DNA from: Ypsolopha sequella
Lineage: Eukaryota; Arthropoda; Insecta; Lepidoptera; Ypsolophidae
Assembly: GCA_934047225.1 (NCBI GenBank)
Contig: OW203988.1
Location: forward strand, 5,552,229 to 5,616,228
Length of the DNA stretch: 64,000 nucleotides
Direction: 5' to 3'
This document shows positions 25,801 through 40,800 of this stretch, piece by piece. A program made the translations under genes and the position numbers. Numbering within the stretch: position 1 is the stretch's first letter; the number at the start of each line of letters is the position of its first letter. The notes beneath the pieces were generated by a model, which saw nothing but the letters and a program-made list of their open reading frames with translations, was not told the origin of the DNA and made no database searches.

Positions 25801-28800
25801 CAATCACGATACATTTGAAAGCGATAGCAATAGATGTTGAAGTTAGACAATAGGGGGTTTTACTTGTACAATAATAGTGCTATGTATACTAATTCCAAGG
25901 TTTAAATGTTTGATTAAAACTTAACATGCAGCTGCCTTCGAGTATTAAATTTAACGTTGCAACGGAAATATCGTAAGTGAAAAGTGAGTAAACGAGTGTT
26001 CAAAACAAATTGATATTCATTTAATACTTTGCGATTCTCGGATCTTGGTGAAACATCATCATCTACAGATTTTTGAAAAAGTACAAGTGTTTTATTCATC
26101 CAAGTTGATATTCCCTCAGCGATTTAACGTGACGATTTAAAAAATAAACAGAAAACTGTATTTATGTCACAGACAGCCACAATGACCCTGGACGACTGCG
26201 ATAAACGGCTCTCTTTGTCCGGCGCAGCTGATTTTGGTGTGGAGTACGCATGCGCCAACTTCACAAGGAAAGAACTGCCCGAAAGATGTGATATGCCGAC
26301 CGAGACTTGCCATAGGTAAATACCATTATTTGCTCTTATATTTAGTATTACGTTCTATAGACGCAGAAGTATCTCAGTCGATAAGACCAGTTCCGTCTTT
26401 TCCATGAGGGCACCGGGGGCACTAGCTTAGGGCCCCCGGTTTGACGGGGCCTACAGAGTTTCAATATTTTTAAATGATAATGTCCTTATACCAAATAAGG
26501 CAGATATAAACAATATGCACAAACACATGGAAATAAAATAGCCATATCCATTTTATGTTTTCGTTCGAATGGTTTTGCAACAATTTGTTTTTTTTTATAT
26601 TTGCATAATTTAAGCTCATATTATTTACAGTTTCATCAATATTTTATATTTACACATAGCTTAGCTTATATTTTCATTAAATATAACCAACAAAAACACA
26701 CCACACTGATGTTTTCATCAAAAGGGCCCCTCAAACTCAGTGTGCCTCAGGGCCCCTGCATGGCTAAGACACCAGTGCACCAAAGATTCTTTCGGAATTT
26801 ATGTGCATAGTATTTCTGTACTTGCTGAATGGAGAGGGAATACACTGTGAGCTAAACGTGTATGCCCCAAAAACCGCAATACTACAACCATTGCCAATCT
26901 GACTCCGTAAGATAGAATATCTATACCCGAATTACGGCGACAAGGCAAACGCGTTGGATTGGAATATAATAATCTTCGGTGAAAACAGAGTGTATTAGTT
27001 TTTATGTACAAAATAAAATAAAAAAATAAATATAAACATATGTATAATTGTATCTATTTATTCTGTACACCGCCTCTACACATTTTTTTCTTTCTTTTAA
27101 GAGTTCTTCCATCCAAATGTTGTCTGGAAGAGAACGCTTTTTAGTAATAAGACCGCCAATTGTACCCTACTTTTACTTTTTGAAATTTTCTAGTTACTTT
27201 GTTTTTAGTTTGCAATAAAGAATATTGTATTGTATTGTATTTATTGTTTCAATGGCAGTGCATACTTGAAAACACCTCTAACACTCCTTCGGGAATATAA
27301 GTCGTAATGATATGTTTATATTTTATATTTGTACATAATAATACACAGAATAATACAATTTACAGGCTCGATCTTTATATCTCGTTACTTGAATAGACAG
27401 TATTTTTTGTGATGGAAGTACAATGTTTAACTATGTTTTTGCTTTTGTTAATATTTCAGCAGGTTTTCTAAAGTTGTTTTATCCTCCAGATTCCTAGATC
27501 TGACTGGACCATTACAAATCGGTGGTCTCCCGAACATCCCGAGCAGTTTCCAAGTTAAGAATAAGGACTTCATTGGCTGCATCTCTGACTTCTATGCCGA
27601 TCACAAATTTGTGGATTTAAACAGGTAAGGGTAACTGTAACAATAAATATATATTATAAATGTTTTGCTACGGATAAGACTATACTGGTCGCAAGATCTC
27701 GCTGCACGCGGGGTCATAAAACGTGTTTTGCATAGTGTTGTGCTTGCGTCGAGAAACTATCGATATAACTAAAATAGCGAGTAGCACACATAGCTTCAAA
27801 ACAATTAGAGCACAATCAAGAGATTAAGGTCAAATTTATTATTTATTTGTTAATGAGGGTAATTACGATTACTATGACTATTAATGTTATTTAATAATTA
27901 GCAATAATTAATCAATCATTATTATTTGTCTTTGTTTATTATTATAGTTTTTATTTTTAAGTTAACACAATAAAATTCAATAGAATAAAATTGAATAAAT
28001 ATTATTTTAAAGCCTGTTTTTGCTTTTAATTATTTTAAACAGATTCTAAATATCAATAAAAAAAGTATTAACTATTTTCCATATATATTTTGACCAACTT
28101 AGTCGAAATATACAAAAATTTATTACTTTTTATTACTGTTTAAAATAATTAAACACAATAAAATAAAATTCTTTATTTATAATATGTTTGTAAATATATT
28201 ATACTTTACTTTTATGAGCTTTTGATTATTTATGAGTATTAAAACAATTTAAAAAAATTGTAACTCGATATATTTCGGCCCTCGGTATGGGGCCGTCATC
28301 AGTCGAATGAATAAATGATAAATAATAAATGTACATCAAAAAAATAAGGCTTATTGTTTAATTTAAATTGTGTAAAGATTTACTGATAACATATCCATAC
28401 GCGCGTTGCGATAAAACCCATAAGTAAGAGTGAGCGCGCAACATGCTTCACTGTGCTCGGACTTTTTATTGCCGCGCGTGCAGACCAGTACATTGCGTTG
28501 TTTAACTTGTTTAACTGTAAAAGAAGGTACAGGTCGATCTTTTAATGAGATTATTATTCAACATCATCAGGACAGTTGAGTCCAAGCCGTAACAAAACAT
28601 TTATGGTGTCGTCAACTCACTCTAATTTTAATGAAAATGTAAGTAGTTCGCCCCGAACTATGAACTTGCGGACTCCCAACTCCCAACTCCATATTTCGGC
28701 AACTCCTTTACCGATTTAGCTCATGTTCGAACTTAAACATTCTTTTTGTCTCATTTACTCGCCTACCAAATTTCAAGACGTTCTGATCAACGATACTCGT

Positions 28801-31800
28801 GTCATCTTCGGACAAACATTCATACATACATACAAACGCCGGATTGTTCAAGTAGACTCAAAGAACTTCGCTGGTTCGTTCAATAACTGCTTTTTATGGC
28901 GCTTAAACCCTATGCCCTAAAAATGCGTGGATTAATTACCTGTCAGTACTAACCGAGGACCCAAACAGTCGACAACTTTCTTTAAATTTTAAATTTCCGA
29001 GGGACGCAAACCGGACAGAAATTATGCTCCTAGTTACATTACGAAATTATAAGCTGATCGTTCCATTGTTCCAGCTACGTGGCAGACAACGGCACCATCC
29101 CAGGGTGTCCGGAGAAGAGGTCCTACTGTAGCTCGGCACCTTGCTACAACGGAGGGGAGTGTCGCGACCTGTGGGGCACCTTCCTCTGTGTGTGCACTGA
29201 GGCGTATACTGGCAAGGATTGTAGCGAATGTTAGTATGAGTATGTACTTCTTTAGTAGCTACGTGCCTACAACGGCACCATCCCAGAATATCCGTGTAAT
29301 TGGCTGCAGTCAAGTGCAGGAGGAGTTTAAAAACTCGAGTACGGCTAGCAAAACTGCGAATGAATAAAGATGGACGAAAACATCGCGTACAATTTTGGCA
29401 CGTTCTTTTATTTCCACCTAATTCAGATACAATAATATCGAGGCCAGCGCCGCTTCCGCTGAATAACAAGTTTATGTATTGGTCCACTGCCATATAGATG
29501 GCGCTGGCAAAATTGTGTTACAATGTACTACTCTACAGTGTAGACCAAATTCGAAAACTCATTTTCCGGTATTTGTAGGTATACTAGAAAGCCTAGAAGT
29601 CCATTCTTCGCGGTCCGTAGTAAAACCATATGGTAAAAATTTGTCTAAAATATCCACAGCAACGTCCCCACCGTGGCGGTTCAGCGGCGACGGTGTGCTC
29701 TCATTCAACCCGCTCCTGCGTCCCATACAGCTGCCGTGGTGGAACGCGCTGTCACTAAGGACCCGGCAGCAGGACGCCTTCCTCATGTCCATACAAGTGG
29801 GGCAAAACAGCACCATCACCGTCAGTGTAAGTATCGTCTTCATCTGACTGTATCATCCATCAGCTTGGTTCGTCCACTGCTGGACTGCCTTTCTAAGATT
29901 TCGCCACTCTTGGCGGTCTTTCTGGAAGCGCGGTGCACAACTGATGCCGCTGCTCGTCACCAGGTTTTATATAACGGCCGGAGTTGAATATACCGCCATC
30001 GATCGGTCCCAGGCATGGTAGGCCACCTGGTTGTGCCAGTTTGTGTTCTTTTTTTACTCTCTCCCGAATAACTTGGAGGGGGATTAGCGTGTTAGATGGT
30101 GAGTACCTCCACAGTCGAGCCCGGCATCAGCTCTACCACCTTGAACTATAGGGCCCTCATTATTATTTTGGGGTGTAATAAATAATGTATACATTTCCAA
30201 ACAGCTGAAATCTGGGTTACTCCACTATTCATACAACGGCGAGACCATGTTCCTACCAACGACCACGCTGGCCGACGGCAACTGGCATAGGATCGAGATC
30301 AAATGGCTCGGCACTGACATCTCCGTGACCATTGACTATGGACTCCGCACCGCCTTGCTGCCGATGTTAGCCAATAAGGTGCAAGGACAGTATATCGGGA
30401 AGATCCTTATTGGTGGACCAGATTCTACGGCTGGCCTGTTAGCAAGCGAGCTTGGGTACTTTGAAGGTTGTATTCAGGTATGTTTATCATGATTTTTACA
30501 ATTATTTTTTATTATTAAGTTATATACTTTTATTTATGTAAATATAAATGTTTTGCAGGATGTGCGGGTAGGCAGTGCACAATCGCTGTTGAATCGACCG
30601 ACAGTAAGAGAAAATGTTCGCGATGGATGTCAGTCTAAGGCTGACTGCATGCTGTCAATATGTCCACCTTACGTAAGTTGTAGATTTGGTTCTTTGTCGT
30701 TTATTTTATTTTCAGGATTCCGTCAAAACGCGGAAACCTCGCTAATTCAAAAATCTCAGTCTGTCATTTCAGGTTGTGTTCCTAAACGCCCGGGTGAATT
30801 TTACATTTCTGACAAGGTGTATTGTACTACTTCGAGCTGTTCGTTTTCACTCGGATGGTTGTGGAACGGGTGACAGTTAATTTTTACCTTTACCCTGGCA
30901 TTTAGGAACGCTACCTTAAACGGTATTTCTTTCAAGTAGCGCAATACCAGGGTAAAATTTTTAATTTGTATTTTGAAATAAGTATTGTAAAGAAATCGTC
31001 ATCAAGTTATTCTAGAAAAATAAAAATGTTTAATTTCCAGAGTACCTGCACAACATCGTGGGACCACACAACGTGCGAGTGTGCGAGCGGGCGAGTAGGC
31101 TCGCAGTGCGTGGCGGCGTGTGACTTGCACCCGTGCGGCGAGCATGCGCGCTGTGTTACCGATACCGATACCCGAGCTGGCTACCGGTGTCTCTGCGACG
31201 ATGGGTTTCTACTTACTGGTCAGTTTTATACAAAAAACCTTTCTTGACAACACCAGGCTACCAAGAGACTCGTCGTGTTCCGTTGTGACGTCATGAGAAG
31301 CCGCGCCGGGAGAGGGGTTAGTCATTCGTTACCGACTTCCGTAGATTTTTCAGAAGTCTCTGTATAGACTGATTAACGCCTAGCCTGCTTTCTTGGCGAG
31401 CACTCTTTATCCTCGGTTTCATCGACGGTTTATGCCCACGTAAGAATAAAAACCCTTTGTGCATATAAAAAAAATGTTAATATGCAACGTCTTTCTTCAG
31501 ATATCAATCGCTCGTTAGTTTTCTAGGACCAAAAAGTAAGTTTGAAAACGAATCAAAGCTTTTAGAAACTAGACCTAACTTATATAGATAGTTGAATATT
31601 TAACATTTTAAAAACTGCACTGCAAAAAAGACTGTTTCTAAGTTTGCTTTCTTTGTTCAGCTGACGGCTGCATAGAACAAGGTGTGCACGAGTGTCCGAG
31701 CGGCTGGTGGGGTGTAAAGGCTTGCGGGCCATGCGAGTGTGCGCTGACTAGGGGCTACCATCCGCATTGTGACACGGATAACGGGAAGTGCCATTGCAAG

Positions 31801-34800
31801 GTAAATTAAGCTTTCATCTTTCTCTAAATTCTTGTCTTTCTAATGAAAAGATTCTATCGACAAATAAGATGTTTCTGCATGTGTATCTCTTATTAAAAAG
31901 GCCGTATCCATAAGAGCAACGACATCTAATAGATCTTATGACGTTTCATTGTTAATCGATTTCAATAAGCCATGATTAAGACTTCCCTACCCTACCTTGA
32001 ATAGTGCGATAAGGGCAATTTTTTTAGAGTTTAAACCCCAAACATTTTGGTAAAATGAAACACTAAAGAATTGTTAAGATTTCGATTAACTTGGACTATT
32101 GCCAGCTCTCATTGTTTGTACGTTAATCATTTTGTGAATATCCTCAGGAAAACCATTACAAGCCACTGGACTCGGACGAATGTCTCCCGTGTCAGTGCTA
32201 TGCGGCGGGATCTAGCAACAGTTCGTGCAATCCGACCACGGGGCAGTGCTACTGCAGGAGCGGGGTGATAGGACGCGCTTGTGATCAGTGCGCCAATGTG
32301 TATGCTGAAGTGGCGCCATCTACTGGCTGCGAAGGTGAGCTTCTCTTGAATATCGTAGATTGTAGTGTAAGTGCTACGAGCCGGGTCTACCAACAGTTCG
32401 TGCAATCCGACCACGGGCCAGTGTTACTGCAGGAGCGGAGTGGTAGGGCGTGATCAAGCGTATGCTGAAGTGGCGCCATCTACTGACTGCAAAGGCATCA
32501 ACAATTATTTCAAAATAAAATCGACGAAAATTTTACAACATTCACTTTGTAGCGCACGTACCATTTAAGGAATCTAACTTCTCCGTATCACATACTTGTT
32601 GGTTATTGTATTAACATCGTCGTAGCTAAAGTTAATTATATCTTACAGTTGTGTACGATGGATGCCCTCGCTCGTTTGCCCGCGGCGTGTGGTGGCCGAG
32701 AACCAAGTTCGGAGTGGAAGCGGTCACCGATTGTCCTCCGGGTGAGTTGTTGTTTTCTCACTTTCAGTTACATTTCAACTCGAGGCTGATTTAGTTTTAA
32801 CCATCGATATAAATATAATAATAGACAAAATATACGAAAAATCGTTATCAAAAAGGGTCGGGCGATTATTCTTTTTTATCAAATTTCAACTTTATCATGA
32901 AAAAAAACAGAATGCGCGAATGCATTCAACCGTATTATTCAACCGATGGGCTTTTTTTGACCCGCCTCGATGAATCTATGTATTATTTTAACTTTTATCT
33001 ACATCTGCAATAAGGCAATTGCAACATCAAAAGCAGTTTTATAAGTACCTAGATTGTTTATCAGATGTTATAATATTACATTATAACACCGCGATTAGAC
33101 TAATGTATAATAAAACCGCTAGAGACCCAATCAACAACAGAGACGGGAAATGATTCCCGACCTTATTTCTTAATCCACGCCCCCTTTATCCTGATTAGCC
33201 TTCAAGGCAGCATTACCGGGATGACGCACCCGAGGTTCATGAATCTTCATCTATTTTTTTGTGAAATTGTTGGTTGAAAATATTATAAATTAAGGCGATA
33301 TTTTTTATGGTCGTAGATAAAGTATTGTGTGCAACTGAACGTAATTAGACATTGAGACACTCGTGCAAAATTAATACGAAATTCACTTCGTTTACTTTCG
33401 TAAATGGCACTTTGTGTCCCAATGTCTCAAATTATGTTACAGTTGCATAAATACTATTATTAATCTCAATTCTTAAGTGTTCTGTCTATTCTATACTTTA
33501 GGGTCAAGCGGTAAAGCATCTCGTGAATGCGATGAGTCACAAGTGGTTCCGTGGCAAGAACCGGACATGTTCAACTGTACTACATCCACCTTCTATCAAC
33601 TCAGGAAACAGGTAAATATATTTTTCAATATTTCTCTTTTACCCAATAAATAAGTCTCCATAATAATGTCTATATTTAAAAATACAGTTTATTGGGATTC
33701 CCACACGAAATTTTTAGTATTTTTCCTAGCCCCGGATTACACGCCAAACATGCAATCTATCTAGCCCTTCTTATCGATGTTGCCTCGCACAGACAGATAT
33801 AGACGAAAGGGCAAACACCGAAAAAGGATTCCCGAACCCTTCACAAAATAGTTTTTCATTTTAACAGTTTCAATGCTAGAAAAATCTGTTGGTAATTCTT
33901 TCGTATTGTCATGTTTATTAACTTATTATCAACATCCTCTTCTATCCTAGTTCCCTATCCTACCATACACAAGAATATAAAAGAATATTGCAGCTTTAAT
34001 AGTTGTTTACAATGCTCTTGTCCGTAGTTTGCTTGAATACTGCTCTAATGTATGGAACCCTCACTACGCCTGTCACATTAAACGGATTGAACGCATTCAA
34101 AAGCGTTTTATATTTTTCTTATGTGTCTACCAAAAAAAAACAAAGGAATTGCATTCCTATACCGACAGGCTCTTATACTCGTACTTTAATTTGATTTCAC
34201 TCAAGGATCGCCGATGGTTGGCTGACAATTTACTACTGTATAAAATATTAAGAGGGCTCGTTGATTGTCCACAACTGTTAGACAAAATAAAGCTACATAC
34301 ACCTAGGGTACCTTGTCGATTAAATAAGCTTCGTCTTTTTGGCTTGGTAAAGTCAAGGACTAATCTTGGCCATTATAGCATTCCTAATAGAGTTTGTCGT
34401 TCTTTTAATACACTTGCTTTGCATGATGCCCAAATTGATATTTTTTCTCAGTCTTTCAGAGTTTACAAACAGAATCTATTGTCTCTGATAGAAATAATTT
34501 AATTTTGTACTTTTTTGTTAAGATTTTGTTTTAGTATTATTTCTTTTCTCATTGTATTGTTTTGTTTTTTTTTTTAACCTTAATTTTAATTAGATTTTAA
34601 ACAGTTTTACGTTTTGCGAAACATGTTTCACTTATGTAGCAAAAATACTATTATTGTTTAATTAAGTATGTTGTGTCTGCCTGTATTGGGTATGCACTCT
34701 AATTTAAATTGTTAAAGCTATTTTTATACATATGTCATAGTGTAATATCTGTTGGCAAACCTAATAAATAAATTAAAATAAAAAAATACACACACACTTA

Positions 34801-37800
34801 CACTTACTCTGACATCCTACACCGCTTACCTTTCAATATTAATGTAAGCCTTGATTACTGAATGTAGAAGAAGCTAAGGAAGTGTAGCAGATAGAAATCT
34901 GAAGATAAAAACCGAAAACTATAAATGTAATCATCTATCTATAGGAACAACTTTTATTATGGAGCCAACACATCGCGAAAATAACCCGCTTGTTACAAAA
35001 AAATGGCACAAACATACCAAAAACAATTATAACACATTTATATATTTTTTCGATTTGAGTGTTGGTTCTATAGTAAAGAAGTAGTTAGTTGTTTTTACCT
35101 ACAATCTGTAGTTTTCAGCATTTAAAAATCCAATATTACTTAACTGTTTATTTCATTCCCCAGCTCCACAAAATCGAGACAGGTGAACTGACAATAAACA
35201 CGTTCGTCGGCGTCCGACTGGCTGAAGACTTGGCTGCAGCCTGTGAGAACACTCCTCGACTGTACGGGGCAGACGTGCTGGTGGGGGAGGGGGTGTTACT
35301 GGAGTTAATGCAGCACGAGCTGAGGCAGGCTGGACTCAACCTTACGCATAGCCAGGATAAGGACTATATTCGGGTGAGTCGGTCTTGTGGTGCCTTTACT
35401 GATTATCACGCTAAGTTGACGCTTGTCATTGACTTCAGTGGTGCATTATGCTGCTCTTAAGAGGCGTCGTTCCGCACAAACCTCCATACAAATGCTGTCA
35501 ACACGTTGTGGGGTGTCTATGAAATTTTGTTATAATATTTTAGGCTGTGTCCACTAACATTATCTAGATTCTAGATCTATGTTTAAGTCGAACTAAAAAT
35601 CGTGAGTTTTGAGTTACATCTTAACAACAAACCATTACATTAATTTTACGGTGTTTACCAAAAGTATAGCCAAATGTGCTTTTATTGTTTTAGATAAAAT
35701 CAAAAAATTAATACGAGTCAAACATCAAAAATGTAATCTAGATTAATAATAACCAAAATTTGAAAACATCCAGTCTTGCCAAAATGTGGTTACTACTGAA
35801 AAAAGTTTTCAATTGTGCGCCTGCGACGAAATCGACACGATTGTAGTGTCCTCGCATGTTTCATGGAGCGTGCACCATATAGCGAAATGAAACAGCATGA
35901 CATTTGGCCATGCCCACAACCGATTAGTCGCGTCATGATGTCTGTTTTTAAGTGGGAAAGTGAATACTCGAACTCGAATTTATTCATGATTATAAGGTCT
36001 GTTGTGTTCCTTAAATTGTCGTTGAAGCATTCGCAATCTTGGCCTCTCTCCTTTAGTTCTTGTAGTAATATATTATCCTCTAAGTCAAGGCTGGCCAAGC
36101 ACAGGCACGCGGGCCACGAACTGGCCCGCCAAGGCATTTGAATTTGCCCGCCAGCACTTCGGTCGGCCGGCTAGCCGGCAAATTACTATCAGGAAAACCA
36201 CTTTACAGCTCACATAAATAAAAAGAAATATGTTATTTCATTTCATTTACAAATGAAGTAAATTAAAGCATATTTTGTCTTTTTTGTGAATAAATAACCT
36301 TATGAATATGTTAGCAGTGGTGGCCCGGCGCCGCCACAGTCTAAGAAATTATGCTCACCTGAAAAATCTTTTGGTCAGCCTTGCTCTAAGTAATGTAGTC
36401 GAATTAACGACTAATATCTTGCTAACGCAACGTATTGTTTCAGAACATAATAAAATCAGCCAACACGATCCTTGACAGCACTTACACTCTGGAGTGGCGC
36501 CACATCCGTCAGCTGACGGGTCGCGGGATTGAGCTCCTACTGCACAAGTTTGATAAATACATCGCCGTGTTGGCCGAGAGTCAACATGACACCTATACCA
36601 GTCCGTTTGAAGTCGTCACTAGCGATATTGGTAAGAATTCACTGAATTACTTTAACACACGACTGGGTGTCCGGTACAAATGAAAGCTTATAAACTGTGG
36701 CGATTTGAAGCGCAACCGGTGAAGTTCCCAGGAACCATTTCTGACGTTTAATGCAAAAAGCGTCTTCTAGTCCGAGATACTTGCACATTTTGATTGACAT
36801 CACATCACCGTCGACTGGTGCACATTTCTAAAATTGTAGTTCCATGGAACTTCGTAGCTGCCTACAGCGCCAAAATGGCTTAAATCAAGTAGGCACATAA
36901 TTATTTGACAGCTGCCTGTCCAGTGGTAATAGTCCGGTATGGAGGTCAGTGTAAGAATTAAATCACTAAACGTATATATGTAAAATAGAATTGAAGTTAG
37001 AAAAAAATATTGTCACGGCAAGAAGGTGCCAGTGAACACTCGTGCACCTTCTTTATACCAACGATTTTTACGTCTCAATGTTGTTATGACGTGATACATA
37101 ATTTCTAGCTAATCACGCGTAATTTTGAAAGCGATAGCAATAGATGTTGAAGTTAGACAACAAGGCCCCAGGTTTACATCATGGTGTCTTTTCTAAATCA
37201 TGAACTTTTTCATCGTTACTCGTGTTAGTTAATAGATCTTTCTTTGTAATGCATCCACTTAGCGCTAGATGGCGCTATGCCTCATCTTTTTTCTTTGCAT
37301 GTAAATATTTAACCTTTGATTTCTTATTTATCTACAGTAATCGGCGTAGACATCGTTACAGCAGAATCCATATACGGCTTCGAGCCAACACAACTAAACC
37401 AGCAATCAAAAACAACAGAAGCCTACACGACCGAGCGTGTCATATTACCTGACACTTCATCCTTCATACATTCCCCTATCCAAGGCTCCGGTTACTATGG
37501 CAACGGGAAGAAAAGGAAAATTTCGAGCCCCACTGTTTCGTTCCCGAAGTACAATAACTATGTGAGGAATAAGAACAAGTTCGACAAGTTTACTAGAGTG
37601 TTGCTGCCGTTGGATTTGCTCGGGATCACTAATAGTAATATGCAAGGTGAGTAAAATTTTGTATTTTTTGTGTAGAAAAACAGTATTTTTTCGGTACAGT
37701 GCAGATAATATTGAACTGCCAATTACATTCTTATAAAGAAATATAAATCCCTGAGGTGGCCGCGCCATAGTTGACTCTCTTACATATCACTGACATCCCA

Positions 37801-40800
37801 GCATGATAGAAAGTGAGCCATTCATCTTAACGTAATTTCGGAAGCACGCAGTCCGAACACAAATTTTAATGTGATCCAACGGGATTTGTACCTGCGACCT
37901 TCGGATTAGTAGTCCAGAGGTTTAAAGATTGAATAAGACCATAGAGGCGGTTACTTTTTGACATCTATCCATCCATTAGCCCGTATTCGTCCACTGCTGG
38001 ACATAGGCCTCCCCCATATTACGCCACTTTTGCCGGTCCTCAGTCATCCTCATCCAGCCGCCACCCGCAACGTCCTTCAGATCGTCAGTCCAGCGGGCAC
38101 GAGGGCGGCCTACGCTGCGCTTTGCTGTACGCTTTTCGACGTTTGCTGTAAAATAAAAATTCTCCAAAAATTTAAAGTCTGCTTCAATTAAATGTCTAGA
38201 AATAGCAATATACTGTTTTGAAATATCAAAGTTTTCATAGACATTGTCTTCGAAGAGCTAACTACGGGGTGACTTTATTTTTTCTAAACATATACTCACG
38301 CCTGTCTGCCAGAGGGGTAGGCAAAGACTACAGATTTCCATCTGCTACGATCTAGACAAACCTCTTTCGCATCTTCTACGTCTATCAATCTGCTCATACA
38401 AGCTCTTCTATTCCTAGTATTTTTGACATTGCTCTTCTTCAATATGTCGCCAATTTAGTTAGGATACTTCCTTCTAGGGCGGGCCTGGTCGAGCTCTACC
38501 TTAGACTTGCGCACCATAAATTTCTTTCGTCACTCTACTTTTTCACTTTCATGCATCTTCTATACATGTCCAAAGTAATTGAAATAATTTAAGTCATCAT
38601 GCGGCCGCTATTTGCATAAGTGGCAGGCAGCACTTTTGCTGCTCTTAACTTAGGGCCTTAAAAACAAATCATAAACGTAAAGTCGGAACGTGCCTGTAGT
38701 AATTAACAACGCCATCTATGTTTGCAAGGCAGCACTTTCGCTGCTCTTAACTTAGGGCCTTAAAAACTAATCATAAACGTAAAATCGGAACGTGCCTGTA
38801 GTAATTAACAACGCCATCTAGTTTTGCAAGCTATAACAATTTCACACGCCTTTTCAGAAAACCTAGAAACTCCGTACGAATCCCGTGCCGTGCTCTCCTA
38901 CATACAATACTCGAGGAACTGTTCACAACTGATGCCGCTGACTATGGACGAGTCCGTCAGCAGGAGGTGGGGCGTGAACATCACCCTGGGGTCCCCGATA
39001 CTGCAGGTGGCGCTGTATGTTCCAGAGTACGTGTGGGTGAAGGAGGCTGAAGAGGATAACTCGCTGGAAGCAAATATGGACGATATTGAAGGTAATTGAT
39101 GTTTGGTTGTGGAGTTGTTTTTGGTTCTTAGTCAGTTTTTTGACATAATGATTTCCGTTGGTCTTCCTGTTTTTAAGTTTGACTATCGAAATATGACACA
39201 GTTTTTATTTTTACTAGCAACCCCAAAATAGTAGATTGTTATACGAGTTGATAAAACGAGCCATATTACCCGGTTGTAGCCGAGTTCAACACTCTACATT
39301 TCACTTCGATTATGAGGAAATGAAACAGTATTATTTAACCATCACTGGATGACATATTTAACTTTCAGTAATACTTAAGGGAAAAATAAATATGTAATCA
39401 AACAACTAAATATGTACTGCTGACAGAAAAAACAATAACTCTTTCCCGCCACTGTTTTTTTTTATTCTTCCACCAAGTGGGAAGGCAAAGGGAACTAACC
39501 CCATACAGCCATGTCTAAATAACCTAAATAAATAATCAGACATGCATGTCTTTTTGTTTTATTTTATAATATCTCTCTTTAAAGTCACTGTACTTGAGAA
39601 TTATCTGAAACTTCTGTCTAGTCAGTTTGCGCTAATATGATAGAATTTAGCGCGAACATTATTGAGTTTCAAAAAGTTTGTCAACGAAGTTGTATCTGGC
39701 TGTATGGCCTATAGTCTTAGAAGAAGTAAACACTTGCATGCATTAGAGCAGTTTTATTCGTAGTTTTAGTCCGCTTGTAGCAAGCATAAACCAGTACTTT
39801 TTAGAGCATGAGAAGTGTAGTAATGTTTTTACTTTTCTTCACAGGCATAACGTACGCCAACAAAGGCCAACATCAATCAAACACAAACAACCACATCTAC
39901 CCAAACCAAAAAACCTGGACCCCAGCCGAAGAAGAAAACCACGGCCCAGTCCTCATACAGCCAGCTTACAAAAAGCAAGAAAAGTTCGTCTATGCCAACT
40001 CCAACCTGCAGGAAAACGACTCCTCCTACACAGCAGATAAATTAGAAAGCCAAGATAGTCCGAAAGTAATGGCGCTAGTCATGGAACCTGAGAGGAATTT
40101 GACAAAAGAGAAGAAGTTGATATACAAGAGCATGGGTGGTATAAGACTGAGGAGGCCGATCAGGTTGCAGATGTGGTTGGATATCGATAAGGACACGTTC
40201 GGTTCGAGGACCAATCCGCAGTGTGTGCACTGGTCCACTTTGAAAGGGTAAGTGCTTGTTTAAGTTTAGTTTATATTCGGCACTAACCGTATAGATCAGG
40301 GGTCTCCAAACTTTTTTTCCTCAGGGCCACACTGATTCCTCCACTAAGACCCGAGGGCCAAGACTATAATAACTCATGATTCCAAAATACTGTAGTTCTG
40401 ACGCGCAAATTTTCGTATCGGGACTAACTGATCAGTGAGCTATCTAATGTGCAGGGCGCAGGAGTTTTCTCTGCTCCGTTCGCAATTTCGACGCAGTGCG
40501 CAGGTCTTGAAATAGGGTTGTTAATAATATTCTTATAATTACGCTACTTTTAGACAAATACGTCTCATTCGTTATCATTAACGGGTGGTGAATTTTAATC
40601 ATATTATAAATAACATCACGATAATATTTAACGTTTGTGAATTTTAAATAAACTATAACGGAATAGAAACCCCGGCATATCCCGCCAGCGACCATGGGCC
40701 GGATTGGTGGTGCTCGCGGGTCAGTGTTGGCCCGCGGGCCATAGTTTGGAGACCCCTGGTATAGATAAACGAGATTGTGCGCGAGATTGTGACATAAATT

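Noticed and set aside
29047..29493. 148-codon minus-strand ORF
   Set aside because: It overlaps exon 15 in antisense and has no family features I can name.
34003..34502. Independent host gene within intron 23
   Set aside because: The protein is the C-terminus of a LINE reverse transcriptase, followed by an A-rich tail.
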